From an uncultured Clostridia bacterium (GTDB lineage Bacteria > Bacillota > Clostridia > TANB77 > CAG-508), in the NCBI GenBank assembly GCA_944389125.1, contig CALXLF010000008.1, positions 1-55,540 on the forward strand: DNA of 55,540 nt, in the 5' to 3' direction. The position numbers were made by a program, and so were the translations under genes. The notes below the pieces were generated by a model. It was not told where the DNA came from. It ran no database searches and saw only the letters and a program-made list of their open reading frames with translations. Of this stretch, positions 34,194 through 43,712 are shown piece after piece. Numbering within the stretch: position 1 is the first letter of the stretch; each line of letters starts with the position of its first letter.

Positions 34194-35198
34194 TTATTCA
34201 AAATTAGCTAAAGGATTATTTTCAACTGCACTACGTATTTGGTCATTATCAACATGAGTATAAATTTCTGTTGTAGAAATACTTTCATGTCCTAAAAGTT
34301 CTTGTAATGCTCTTATATCAACGTTTCCATATTTATACATAAGAGTTGCTGCAGTATGTCTTAATTTATGAGCAGAATATTTAGTAGAATCAATTCCTGC
34401 AAGTTGTAATTCTTGTTTTACAATATCTTGAACAGTTCTATTGCTGATTCTTTTCTTTTTCTCACTTAAAAATAAAGCATCTTTTGAATTATATTCAACG
34501 CCTTCATGAGGTCTTACTTCTAAATAAGATTTAATTGCATGTACACATGCTTTATTTAAATATATAGCACGTTCTTTATTTCCTTTACCTATAACATTTA
34601 ATTTATTTTCACTAAAATCTATATCTTTTATATTAATTCCAACAAGTTCAGAAAGTCTTATACCACAATTTAAAAATAAAGTAATTATAGCATGATTTCT
34701 AACAGAGTTATCATGATTTTTTTTACTATTAGGAGGTGGGGTAGCAGATACTCTTAGTAACTCTTGGCTTTGTTCTAAATTTAAATATCTAGGAAGTCTT
34801 CTTTCTAATTTAGGATTTTCTAAATCTTGAGCAGGATTATTTGGTATTCTTTTAGTTTTATTACATAAATAATGAAAGAAAATTCTGATAGTTGAAGCTT
34901 TTCTACAAAGTGTTGCAGGTTTACTATTATAAGTATTTTTAAGATAAGCTAAAAATGCATGAATATCTTCAATAGTAATTTTAGCAACTGTATTAATATC
35001 CATATCATCTATTTTAATTGTTTTTATATTTTTTTCAGAATCAACTTTTTCTAATCTAAATCTATATTTAATAAATTTTAAAAAATGAGCAATATCATAA
35101 TTATATTCTTTAACAGAGTTTGGAGATTTGTTTAAAATAGTTAAAGAATAATCTAAAAAATCATTTAAAAAAATTGGGTTATCATTTCTATCAATCAT
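34194..35198 (-). CDS. tyrosine recombinase, XerC/XerD-like
   Basis: The 334-residue protein has an N-terminal SAM-like core-binding domain (about 8-115) and a C-terminal catalytic domain. Catalytic residues are visible: Arg in CGIRLSELVG, Lys in GKGNKERA, HKLRH, His in LLGHESIS and the tyrosine in EIYTHV. The usual job is chromosome dimer resolution. It stands alone without integrase-type neighbours, so a housekeeping Xer is more likely than a phage integrase. The length is slightly above the standard 300. Confidence 0.9.
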   Translation of the reverse strand: MIDRNDNPIFLNDFLDYSLTILNKSPNSVKEYNYDIAHFLKFIKYRFRLEKVDSEKNIKTIKIDDMDINTVAKITIEDIHAFLAYLKNTYNSKPATLCRKASTIRIFFHYLCNKTKRIPNNPAQDLENPKLERRLPRYLNLEQSQELLRVSATPPPNSKKNHDNSVRNHAIITLFLNCGIRLSELVGINIKDIDFSENKLNVIGKGNKERAIYLNKACVHAIKSYLEVRPHEGVEYNSKDALFLSEKKKRISNRTVQDIVKQELQLAGIDSTKYSAHKLRHTAATLMYKYGNVDIRALQELLGHESISTTEIYTHVDNDQIRSAVENNPLANFE

Positions 35199-35320
35199 TT
35201 GTTTTCCATCCTTTGTTTTTTTAATTATAATATCACTTAATTTTAAAAAAATAAAGAGAAATTATGTATTTTTATGGTAAATCTTAGTAAAATAATTATA
35301 TTATAAATTTATAAAAAGTA

Positions 35321-35351
35321 TTGACTTGGAGTTAGCTATAAGATATATAAT
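35321..35351 (+). promoter_or_regulatory. MerR-type promoter of the CMD-cupin gene
   Basis: TTGACT (35321-35326), 19-bp spacer, TATAAT (35346-35351). The imperfect dyad CTTGGAGTTAGCTATAAG resembles that of the MerR gene at 30209. Confidence 0.7.
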
Positions 35352-35392
35352 CGATATATCAAAAAAGAAAATAGATATAGGAGGTAATAAAA

Positions 35393-36130
35393 ATGGAAAA
35401 ACAAACAGCAGGAAGAGATAATTTAGGAGAATTAGCTCCAAAATTTGCAGAATTAAATGATGATGTATTATTTGGTGAAGTATGGTCTAGAGAAGATAAG
35501 CTATCTTTAAGAGATAGATCTATGATCACAATATCTGCATTAATGGCTCAAGGATTATATCCACAATTAAAATCTCATTTTATAATAGGAAAAAAACATG
35601 GAATAACTAAAGAAGAAGCTGTTGAAATTGTAACTCAACTTGCTTTTTATTCAGGTTGGCCAAAAGCTTGGAGTGCATTTTCATTAATTCAAGAAGTTTA
35701 TGCTGATGATAATACAGAAGAGGTTCATGGAGGAGCATTTGGAATGGGTGAGCCAAATACAGCTTATGCTAAGTATTTTATTGGAAACTCATATTTAAAA
35801 CCATTGACAAAACCTGGTGAATCAGTAGTTGGTTTAGCAAATGTTACTTTTGAGCCTGGTTGTAGAAATAATTGGCATATTCATCATTCTACTAAAGGTG
35901 GAGGACAAATATTAATTTGTGTTGAAGGCGAAGGATGGTATCAAGAAGAAGGAAAACCAGCACAAAGCTTAAAAGTCGGAGATATTGTTGTAATACCAGC
36001 AAATGTTAAACATTGGCATGGTGCTAAAAAAGATTCATGGTTTAGTCATATTGCTGTTGAAGTTCCAGGAGAAAATACTTCAAATGAATGGTGTGAAAAA
36101 GTTTCAGATGAAGAGTATAGCAAACTATAA
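35393..36130 (+). CDS. carboxymuconolactone decarboxylase-like and cupin fusion
   Basis: The 245 residues hold two domains. An N-terminal CMD/AhpD-like part (about 10-105) has LSLRDRSMITISALMA and QLAFYSGWPKAWSA. A C-terminal cupin (about 140-235) has metal-binding histidines in NNWHIHHS and VKHWHGA. The usual CxxC of AhpD is absent. Such fusions are common in MerR-controlled stress clusters of Clostridia. The reaction is unknown. RBS AGGAGGT. Confidence 0.88.
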   Translation: MEKQTAGRDNLGELAPKFAELNDDVLFGEVWSREDKLSLRDRSMITISALMAQGLYPQLKSHFIIGKKHGITKEEAVEIVTQLAFYSGWPKAWSAFSLIQEVYADDNTEEVHGGAFGMGEPNTAYAKYFIGNSYLKPLTKPGESVVGLANVTFEPGCRNNWHIHHSTKGGGQILICVEGEGWYQEEGKPAQSLKVGDIVVIPANVKHWHGAKKDSWFSHIAVEVPGENTSNEWCEKVSDEEYSKL

Positions 36131-36162
36131 TATGATAAATATATTATTTAAAAACACAATAA

Positions 36163-36200
36163 AAAAGAATAGCGACTGAGTTTTCAATCGCTATTCGAAT
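36163..36200. terminator. bidirectional terminator
   Basis: GAATAGCGACTG / CAATCGCTATTC between converging genes. Confidence 0.8.
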
Positions 36201-36206
36201 GTATAT

Positions 36207-36611
36207 TTATTTTGGATTACTAGTATCAATTAGATAACTATAATATTCAGTTTTTCCTGATAAAACATCATCATAAAAGTTTTGTTTCCAATTAATAAAG
36301 TTAACACATTCTTGAAGTTCGTTTATTTTATTTATTAAGATTTTATGTTGAGCCTCAAGCATTATTTTTCTTTCAGGAATTGTTTCTTGTCCTTTAAGAC
36401 ACAAAGCTAAGTATTTTTTCATATCATTAATACTCATTCCGCATTTTTTTAGACAAGATAAGCTATTAATCCAATTAATATTATTATCATCAAAAACTCT
36501 ATAGTTGTTTTTATCTCTTTTTACATTTGGAATTAATCCTTCATTACAATAAAACTTTAGAGTTTCATAACTTAAACCAACTTTTTCACATGTTTCTTTC
36601 ATTGAATACAT
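36207..36611 (-). CDS. MerR-family regulator
   Basis: The 134-residue protein starts MYSMKETCEKVGLSYETLKF and continues with YCNEGLIPNVKRDKNNYRVF, a MerR winged helix, then a coiled coil. It is divergent from the aldo/keto reductase gene, whose promoter has a MerR-type spacer and dyad, so that gene is its probable target. RBS GGAGGTG. Confidence 0.9.
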   Translation of the reverse strand: MYSMKETCEKVGLSYETLKFYCNEGLIPNVKRDKNNYRVFDDNNINWINSLSCLKKCGMSINDMKKYLALCLKGQETIPERKIMLEAQHKILINKINELQECVNFINWKQNFYDDVLSGKTEYYSYLIDTSNPK

Positions 36612-36651
36612 AAAAGCACCTCCAAAAAATTAAAAAATTTTAAAAAACTAC

Positions 36652-36682
36652 TTGACCGGTTGTAACAACCGACATATATAAT
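36652..36682 (+). promoter_or_regulatory. MerR-type promoter of the aldo/keto reductase gene
   Basis: TTGACC (36652-36657), 19-bp spacer, TATAAT (36677-36682). The spacer carries the dyad CGGTTG-TAA-CAACCG (36657-36671), with perfect 6-bp arms, clearly different from the other two MerR-type sites. Confidence 0.85.
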
Positions 36683-36727
36683 GCCATTATAGTTAGAAAT
36701 ATAAAAATTGTCAAGGAGGAATTTAAA

Positions 36728-37600
36728 ATGGAATATGTTACATTGAATAATGGCATAAAAATGCCAAAATCTGGTTTTGGAGTTTATCAAATACCAAAAG
36801 AAGAATGTGAAGAATGTGTTTTAAATGCAATCAAAGTAGGTTATAGACTTATAGATACTGCTCAAAGTTATTTTAATGAAGAAGAAGTAGGAAATGCGAT
36901 AAAGAAGGCAATTGAAAAAGGCCTTGTTAAAAGAGAAGATTTATTTATTACTACAAAAGTATGGATAGATAATTATGGATATGATAAATGTAAAGAATCT
37001 GTAGAAAAATCTATGAAAAAATTAAAATTAGATTATATTGATTTAGTATTATTACATCAACCATTTAGCGATTATTATGGGGCTTATCATGCACTAGAAG
37101 ATATGCAAAAAGAAGGAAAAATAAAATCAATTGGTGTTAGTAATTTTTATCCTGATAGATTATCAGATATTGCTTCATTTAATAAAGTTGTACCTCAAGT
37201 AAATCAAGTTGAGACTAATGTATTTAATCAACAAATTGAAGCCCAAAAAAATATGGAAAAACATGGGGTTCAGATTGAAGCTTGGGCACCATTTGCTGAG
37301 GGAAGAAATAACATGTTCTCAAACCCTACTTTAACTGAAATTGGAAAAAAATATAATAAAAGTGTTGCACAAGTAATTTTAAGATGGTTAACTCAAAGAA
37401 ATGTTGTTGTTTTATCAAAATCAACTAAATATGAAAGAATAAAAGAAAATTTTGATATATTTGATTTTAAGCTTTCAGATGATGATATGAAAAAGATTAC
37501 TACATTAGATACAAAAATAAGTATGTTTTTTGATCATCAAAAACCAGAAACAGTTGATATGTTTTTAGGATTTATAAAAGATAGAAGAAATAAAGATTAA
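36728..37600 (+). CDS. aldo/keto reductase
   Basis: The 290-residue NADPH-dependent reductase has all four catalytic residues: Asp and Tyr in LIDTAQSY (about 41-48), Lys in ITTKVW and His in VLLHQPF. GVSNFYPDRL and the C-terminal VVLSKSTKYERIKEN bind the cofactor. It reduces aldehydes or ketones, probably for detoxification. RBS AAGGAGG. The flavodoxin gene follows after 36 bases. Confidence 0.93.
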   Translation: MEYVTLNNGIKMPKSGFGVYQIPKEECEECVLNAIKVGYRLIDTAQSYFNEEEVGNAIKKAIEKGLVKREDLFITTKVWIDNYGYDKCKESVEKSMKKLKLDYIDLVLLHQPFSDYYGAYHALEDMQKEGKIKSIGVSNFYPDRLSDIASFNKVVPQVNQVETNVFNQQIEAQKNMEKHGVQIEAWAPFAEGRNNMFSNPTLTEIGKKYNKSVAQVILRWLTQRNVVVLSKSTKYERIKENFDIFDFKLSDDDMKKITTLDTKISMFFDHQKPETVDMFLGFIKDRRNKD

Positions 37601-37636
37601 AATTTTTTTAAAAATAAAAGAAAAGAGAGGTAAAAA

Positions 37637-38350
37637 ATGGATAAAAAAATAGTTAAAATATTAGTTGCTATTATTGTAATATGTGCAATTATAGCTGTTG
37701 TAGTTTTTGCTGTTAATAGAAGCAGTGAAAACTCAAATAATGAAAATACTTCTAATGAGGTAAATAGCGAGGAAAATAATGTAGAAAGAAATAATGAAAC
37801 TGTTGCTAATGATACAAATGAAGTATTAAATGAAGCAGATAGTGAAGATGATAATCAAACTTCTGCTACATCTAATACATTAGTTGTATATTATTCAGCA
37901 CAAAATCATACTGAAGCTGTAGCAGAACGAATTGCAGAAAACTTAAATGCAGATGTTTTTGAACTTGTTCCAGTAGATGAGTATACAGAAGAAGATTTAG
38001 ATTATACAGATGATAATTCAAGAGTTTCAAGAGAATATGAAGATGAATCATTAAGAGATGTTGAACTTGAAAGTACTGAAGTAGATAATTGGGAAGATTA
38101 TGATACAGTTTTAATTGGTTATCCAATTTGGTGGGGAATTGCTGCTTGGCCTGTAAATAGTTTTGTAGAAAATAATGACTTTACTGGAAAAACAGTTATT
38201 CCATTCTGTACATCATCTTCATCAGGATTAGGACAAAGTGGAGAAATTTTAGCTGAACTTGCAGGAACTGGAGATTGGCAAGAAGGTCATCGTTTTAGAT
38301 CAAATCCATCTGATTCTGATATAGATTCTTGGACAGATAGTATTCAATAA
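37637..38350 (+). CDS. membrane-anchored flavodoxin
   Basis: The 237-residue protein has an N-terminal helix (about 6-27), an N/E/S-rich linker (about 30-78) and a flavodoxin domain. TLVVYYSAQNHTEAVA (about 80) is the FMN phosphate loop. LIGYPIWWGIAAWPVNSF holds aromatic residues for flavin stacking. Placing the FMN domain outside the membrane is unusual and suggests extracytoplasmic electron transfer. It is probably in the operon of the aldo/keto reductase. Confidence 0.88.
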   Translation: MDKKIVKILVAIIVICAIIAVVVFAVNRSSENSNNENTSNEVNSEENNVERNNETVANDTNEVLNEADSEDDNQTSATSNTLVVYYSAQNHTEAVAERIAENLNADVFELVPVDEYTEEDLDYTDDNSRVSREYEDESLRDVELESTEVDNWEDYDTVLIGYPIWWGIAAWPVNSFVENNDFTGKTVIPFCTSSSSGLGQSGEILAELAGTGDWQEGHRFRSNPSDSDIDSWTDSIQ

Positions 38351-38357
38351 GTTAAAT

Positions 38358-38392
38358 ATAAAGATTCACGAAAAAGACGTGAATCTTTATCT
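38358..38392 (+). terminator. flavodoxin terminator
   Basis: AAAGATTCACG / CGTGAATCTTT hairpin. Confidence 0.85.
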
Positions 38393-38466
38393 ATTAATGG
38401 GACATTGTATTTTATCATTTATATAAGGGATTTTATTAATAAATAATTTTTTAATAAAGGAGTAAT

Positions 38467-39627
38467 ATGAATAAAGAAAAGAAAATACATATTGGTAGGA
38501 TTTTATGTAGTATAATAATTTTAATAATAATTATTTTAGCATTTTATTTTATTTATAATACAACAAAAGAAGAAAATAATATTGTTAACAATAGTAGTTA
38601 TATTTCTCAAACAACAAATATAGCAGAGCCTCAAGAAAATACAATAAACGAAACTAATATTGAACCAGAAAAAATAGATTGGGAATGGCAATATGATACT
38701 TTAGAAAATCAAAATATAGATAGAGATGTTATTGAATCATTACATACAACACTTGATTCTACTAATGTTCAATCAATGGTAATTGTAAGAAATGAAAACA
38801 TTGTTGATGAATATTATAAAGATGGATATGACAAAAATAGTATATTTACTTTGCAATCATGTTCTAAAAGTATTACATCAGCAATTATGGGAATTGCAAT
38901 TGATAAAGGATATATAGAAAGTGTTAATGTTCCTATTTCAAATTATTTTCCTCAAATACTAGAATCAGGAAGTGATTATCAAAAGCAAATAACTATTTGG
39001 CATTTACTAACACATACAAGTGGAATTAATGCAAGCGATACATATAACTGGGATGCTTGGAGAAATTCTGATAATTGGGTTGATTATGTATTAAGCAGAG
39101 GTGTTACATCAAGACCTGGAACAGTATTTAATTATTTTACAGGAAATACACATCTTTTAGCTGCAATAATTGAACAAGCAACCGGTCAAAGTTTATATGA
39201 TTTTGGTAAAGAATATTTATTTGCTCCATTGGGAATGGATAGTGTAAGTGTCTCAAATGATCCACAAGGTATTGCAGATGGTGGAAATGGTTTTGCTATG
39301 AATGTATATGATATGGCAAAATTTGGGCAGTTATATTTAAATAATGGAGTTTGGAATGGCGAGCAAATAATATCTAATCAATGGATAAAAGATTCAACAA
39401 CTGTTCAATTTACACGTTCTTCCGGAACTGCTGATTATGGATATCAATGGTGGGTAAGAACATTTGGTAATAATAATTATCATGCATATTTTGCACAAGG
39501 ACATTATGGACAATATATTTTTGTTGTTCCAGATTTAGAATTAGTTATTGTTTTTACAAGCCATCATGATGGCAGTAGCAATATATATTGGGAATTTGTT
39601 AATAATATAGTAAATGCAACCAGATAG
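38467..39627 (+). CDS. membrane-anchored serine hydrolase (beta-lactamase/DD-peptidase fold)
   Basis: The 386-residue protein has an N-terminal helix (about 11-32), an acidic linker, then a PF00144-type domain. SCSK in LQSCSKSITSAIMG (about 136-139) is the SxxK nucleophile motif. IWHLLTHTSGIN and FNYFTGNTHLLAAIIEQ carry the second motif region, and AQGHYGQYIFVVPDLELV the third (HxG). It likely acts on peptidoglycan or an ester outside the cell. Antibiotic resistance is not implied. RBS AAGGAG. Confidence 0.88.
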   Translation: MNKEKKIHIGRILCSIIILIIIILAFYFIYNTTKEENNIVNNSSYISQTTNIAEPQENTINETNIEPEKIDWEWQYDTLENQNIDRDVIESLHTTLDSTNVQSMVIVRNENIVDEYYKDGYDKNSIFTLQSCSKSITSAIMGIAIDKGYIESVNVPISNYFPQILESGSDYQKQITIWHLLTHTSGINASDTYNWDAWRNSDNWVDYVLSRGVTSRPGTVFNYFTGNTHLLAAIIEQATGQSLYDFGKEYLFAPLGMDSVSVSNDPQGIADGGNGFAMNVYDMAKFGQLYLNNGVWNGEQIISNQWIKDSTTVQFTRSSGTADYGYQWWVRTFGNNNYHAYFAQGHYGQYIFVVPDLELVIVFTSHHDGSSNIYWEFVNNIVNATR

Positions 39628-39655
39628 TTATTTTAAAACTAATTTATTATGAAAC

Positions 39656-39705
39656 AAACCTTGTTTATTAGATAAAAAGTTTAATAAGCAGGGGTTATTT
39701 TTTTA
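39656..39705 (+). terminator. serine hydrolase terminator
   Basis: AACCTTGTTTATTA / TAATAAGCAGGGGTT imperfect hairpin, then T run. Confidence 0.75.
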
Positions 39706-39812
39706 AAATATAAAGTTTAATAAAATAATAACATATAATTTAATTGTTTTTTCTTTTGTATTTTTAATTATTATTTGATATAATATGCAAAAAAATATAA
39801 CAGGTGAGACAG

Positions 39813-41732
39813 ATGAATTACAGAATAGTAAATGGCTCAATAAGTTTCGGAGCAGAAACAATATTAGAAGAAATTAATTTTGAAATAAATGAAAAAGATA
39901 AAATAGCTGTTGTTGGAAGAAATGGAAGTGGAAAAACTACTTTGCTTAAATCACTTGTAGATAATTCTATGTTAGAAGAAGGAGTTGGAACAAGTAAATT
40001 TGGAGTATATAAACAAGGTTCTCCTGTAATTGGTTATTTAAAGCAAATAGATTTTGAAGATGATTCAAGAACAATGCTAGAAGAAATATTAAAGGTATAT
40101 AAAGATATAACAGATTTGGAAAATAAAATAGAAAATTTAAGTTCTAAAATGCAAGAAAGTAATGATGAAAAACTAATAAGAAATTATACAGAAAGTTTAG
40201 ATAGATTTGAATTTCTAGGTGGATATACATATAAAAAAGAATATGAAATAGCAATAAAAAAATTTGGATTTAAATCTGAAGATGAAAATAAAAAAATATC
40301 AGAATTTTCAGGTGGTCAAAGAACTAAAATTGCATTTTTAAAATTGATACTTAGTAAACCAGATATATTACTTTTAGATGAACCAACAAACCATTTAGAT
40401 ATTACTGCTATTGAGTGGCTTGAAGGTTATTTAAAAAATTATCCTAAAGCAGTTGTAATAGTTTCACATGATAGAATGTTTTTAGATAGAATAGTAAATA
40501 AAGTTTATGAAATAGAATATGGAACTTTAACTTCATATAAAGGAAATTATAGAGATTTTGAAATTCAAAAAAGAGCAAATTATGAAAAACAATTAAAAGA
40601 CTATGAATATCAGCAATCAGAGATAAAAAGACTAACAGATATTGCTAATAGATTTAGGTATAAACCAACAAAAGCCAAAATGGCACTTTCAAAGTTAAAA
40701 CAAATAGATAGAATGATAAAGGTAGAAGAACCAAACAAATATGATTTAAAAACTTTTCACAATAATTTTAATATTAAAGAAAGCGGTAAAAATGTATTAG
40801 AAGTAAAAGATTTAGAGATAGGATATAATAAAGTATTACAAAAAATTTCATTTTCGCTTTATAGAGGACAAAAGCTTGGAATTATTGGAAAAAATGGAAT
40901 TGGTAAATCAACATTATTAAAAACTATTGCAGGACTGTTACCTCCTTTAGGTGGAAGTTTTTCATTTGGATATAATGTATCTTTAGGATATTTTGACCAA
41001 CAATTAGAATTTAAAAATATTGAAAATACGGTATATGAAGAATTTATCGAAGAATTTCCTGAATTAACCACAACCAAAGCAAGAACAATATTAGGAAGTT
41101 TTTTATTTACAGGAGAAGAGGTTGAAAAGCAAATAAAAGTATTATCAGGAGGAGAAAAAGCAAGATTAAAACTTTGTGAGATTTTTAAAAAAGAGCCAAA
41201 TCTTCTTTTACTAGATGAGCCAACTAATCATATGGATATAGTAGGAAAAGAAAGCTTAGAACAAATTTTAAGTGAATATAAAGGAACATTAATATTTGTA
41301 TCTCATGATAGATATTTTGTAAATAAAATAGCAGATACAATATTAGAATTTAAGCCAGGTAAAGTAACATTTTTTGATGGTAATTACGAAGAGTTTCAAG
41401 AGTGGAAAGAAAAGAATGAAGAATTAGACGAAAAAATAAAAAATGATAAGAATAATAAAACAATTAAAAATAAAGAAAAAAGTTCTAAAAATGAATTTTT
41501 ATTAAATAAAGAAAATACAAAAAGAAAAAACAAGATAAATAAAATTGAAAAAGAAATTGAAGAAAAAGAAGAAGAGATAAAAGTAATAGAAAATGAGATG
41601 AAAAAAGAAGAAAATGTAACTGATTATATAAAATTAAATGAGTTTCAAAGTAAAATTCAAGAGTTAAATAAAGAGATAGAAGAAAAGATGCAAGAATGGG
41701 AAAAATTAAATGAATTGATTGAAGAAAATTAA
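39813..41732 (+). CDS. ABC-F ATPase, YdiF/YfmR-like
   Basis: The 639-residue translation-factor-type ATPase has two nucleotide-binding domains: GRNGSGKTT (about 36) with FSGGQRTK and LLLDEPTNHLDI; then GKNGIGKST (about 358) with LSGGEKARLK and LLLDEPTNHMDI. A linker helix pair and a long charged C-terminal coiled coil (about 545-639) follow. No membrane helices. Length and coiled coil fit YdiF/Uup-like factors that act on stalled ribosomes rather than the resistance types. ATG 39813 follows AGGTGAG. Confidence 0.9.
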   Translation: MNYRIVNGSISFGAETILEEINFEINEKDKIAVVGRNGSGKTTLLKSLVDNSMLEEGVGTSKFGVYKQGSPVIGYLKQIDFEDDSRTMLEEILKVYKDITDLENKIENLSSKMQESNDEKLIRNYTESLDRFEFLGGYTYKKEYEIAIKKFGFKSEDENKKISEFSGGQRTKIAFLKLILSKPDILLLDEPTNHLDITAIEWLEGYLKNYPKAVVIVSHDRMFLDRIVNKVYEIEYGTLTSYKGNYRDFEIQKRANYEKQLKDYEYQQSEIKRLTDIANRFRYKPTKAKMALSKLKQIDRMIKVEEPNKYDLKTFHNNFNIKESGKNVLEVKDLEIGYNKVLQKISFSLYRGQKLGIIGKNGIGKSTLLKTIAGLLPPLGGSFSFGYNVSLGYFDQQLEFKNIENTVYEEFIEEFPELTTTKARTILGSFLFTGEEVEKQIKVLSGGEKARLKLCEIFKKEPNLLLLDEPTNHMDIVGKESLEQILSEYKGTLIFVSHDRYFVNKIADTILEFKPGKVTFFDGNYEEFQEWKEKNEELDEKIKNDKNNKTIKNKEKSSKNEFLLNKENTKRKNKINKIEKEIEEKEEEIKVIENEMKKEENVTDYIKLNEFQSKIQELNKEIEEKMQEWEKLNELIEEN

Positions 41733-41798
41733 AATTTTTATTATTGATATAAAATATAATTTATTATTTTTGTAGAATAAATATTAAAAGGAGAGAAA

Positions 41799-42455
41799 AT
41801 GAGCAAAGAAAATGAAAAAACAGTTAAAATTTATAAGGAGAAAGCAAGTAAATATTTAGAGACTACTATTGAACATGATAATCTTAATCCTGAAAAAGCA
41901 AAACACAAACGCGAGAAATTAAACAAATTTTTAAGTGATAATTTAAAATATATACCTAAAGGTTCAAAAGTTTTTGAAATAGGATCTGCAGATGGAAAAA
42001 ATGCAAAATATATTGAAAGCTTAGGATTTGAAGTAACAGCAAGTGATATAGCAGAAGCATTTATTTCTGAATGTAAAGATAAAAAATTAAAAACCAGTAA
42101 TTTTAATATATTAAAAGATGATTTTAAAGAAAAGTATTCAGCTATTCTTGCATGGAGGGTATTTGTTCATTTTACGAAAGATGATATAGTAAGTATATTA
42201 CAAAAAACATATAATGCACTTGAAGATGGAGGAGTATTTATATTTAATGCAATAAATCGTGAAATAAAAAACACTGACCAAGAATGGGTAGATTTCCCTA
42301 ATGAGTATCATATGGGAGCTGAGCGCTTTTATAAATATTTTTCTAAAGAGGAATTAGATGAAATAATAAAAAATACAGATTATAAGCTTCAAAGTTTTCA
42401 TAAAGAAGGCGGAGAAAATCAAAATAAGTGGCTTGTTTATGTTTTAAAAAAATAA
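41799..42455 (+). CDS. class I SAM-dependent methyltransferase
   Basis: The 218-residue protein has motif I VFEIGSADGKNAKYIESLG (about 58-76), motif II near EVTASDIAEAFI and motif III AILAWRVFVHF, the SAM-binding Rossmann core. The substrate is unknown; the fold resembles UbiE/BioC-like small-molecule methyltransferases. RBS AAAGGAGAG. Confidence 0.85.
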   Translation: MSKENEKTVKIYKEKASKYLETTIEHDNLNPEKAKHKREKLNKFLSDNLKYIPKGSKVFEIGSADGKNAKYIESLGFEVTASDIAEAFISECKDKKLKTSNFNILKDDFKEKYSAILAWRVFVHFTKDDIVSILQKTYNALEDGGVFIFNAINREIKNTDQEWVDFPNEYHMGAERFYKYFSKEELDEIIKNTDYKLQSFHKEGGENQNKWLVYVLKK

Positions 42456-42534
42456 AAAGATGATTAATTATTAAAAATACCAACTAAAATTCTTTAACAA
42501 ACGTCTAAATATTAGAAAGGTAATTGGTGAAATT

Positions 42535-43653
42535 ATGAAAAAAAGAATATTTATCGTTTTAGGAATAATAGTTGTTATTTTTTTATTAATATATGGAATT
42601 ATTTTTTATATTGATTATAAAAATATTACTAGAGGAGAACTTCCTGTTTTTGCTTTAGAAATAAATAAAGAAACTTATCAGGGTTTAGGATATATAGTAA
42701 ATATAGAATATTATGAGGATACTGAAAACATTGAGAAAATGGATTTGTATTTATTTGGAAAACATATAGGCGGAGTTAGTATATGTTATGATAGTGGATT
42801 ATATAGTAGTGATGATCAAATAAATAAGAATATAATAACAATTAAAGATGGTAAGATACAAAATGAAAGTTTACTAGATGAGTTTATTGAAAATTCAAAC
42901 AATAAGCAAAATGCAAGTTTACAAATTAATATTATTTCTGGCGAAAATAAAGAAACAATTACTTTAGAATACATAATTGGTGAAAACTATATAAATAATG
43001 TTTCTAATAATATAAATTCTACAATTAATATGACAGCGCCTGACAGAGACTGGACTTTTGATGATTACAAAAAATATTATGGATATTATAAATTGGTTAA
43101 AGATGAAGAAGAGGAAAATTTTGATGATTACCATTTTGATATTATAAGAGAAACAAATGATAATGTAGTAAGTGTTATTTTTTATTCGGAAATGTTAGAC
43201 TTAATTGAAATTCCAAAAATATGCGAATACAATTTAGATAGTTCATCATATAAGAAAATATATGGAGAGTTAATATATAATCAAAGAAAAGATTTAGGTA
43301 TTGAAAAGATTGCAGAAAAGGGTCAATATGATAATTCTGATTTTGGAGTATATACATTTGGTGGAGATGTTTTAATAATTGTAGAAGAGGATATGGCGTA
43401 TTCACTAAGAGATGCATTAGATTCAAATATTTTAACGACACAGGATTTAATAGATCAAGCAAAACTTGATGAAAAATATGGAATCTGTCAAATATCATTA
43501 TTTAATGATGGTGGAAGTATTGAATATAGATATGATGATTATACTATATTAAAATATAATACTTTAGATGGTAATAAAGATTTATTTATAGGAATGTCTG
43601 AATCTTTGATGCCTAAAACAATAATTAATTCTTTAAATGAAATTGGATATTAA
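42535..43653 (+). CDS. unknown membrane-anchored protein
   Basis: Not recognised. The 372 residues have one N-terminal helix (about 5-26) and a large acidic outside part. Two halves appear to be separated near residue 165 (NMTAPDRDWTFDD). It has no cysteines in pairs and no sorting signal. RBS AAAGGT. Confidence 0.6.
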   Translation: MKKRIFIVLGIIVVIFLLIYGIIFYIDYKNITRGELPVFALEINKETYQGLGYIVNIEYYEDTENIEKMDLYLFGKHIGGVSICYDSGLYSSDDQINKNIITIKDGKIQNESLLDEFIENSNNKQNASLQINIISGENKETITLEYIIGENYINNVSNNINSTINMTAPDRDWTFDDYKKYYGYYKLVKDEEEENFDDYHFDIIRETNDNVVSVIFYSEMLDLIEIPKICEYNLDSSSYKKIYGELIYNQRKDLGIEKIAEKGQYDNSDFGVYTFGGDVLIIVEEDMAYSLRDALDSNILTTQDLIDQAKLDEKYGICQISLFNDGGSIEYRYDDYTILKYNTLDGNKDLFIGMSESLMPKTIINSLNEIGY

Positions 43654-43670
43654 TAATAGATAAATTATAA

Positions 43671-43712
43671 AAACTAGGAGCCACGTTTTTACACGTGACT
43701 CCTAGTTTGAGT
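43671..43712. terminator. bidirectional terminator overlapping the end of the minus-strand gene
   Basis: AAACTAGGAGCCACGT (43671-43686) / ACGTGACTCCTAGTTT (43693-43708). The last codons of the minus-strand gene run through the stem. Confidence 0.88.

Noticed and set aside
34194..35198. Integrase of a prophage or integrative element
   Set aside because: No phage, relaxase or excisionase genes lie nearby and no attachment repeats were seen; a housekeeping Xer recombinase fits better.
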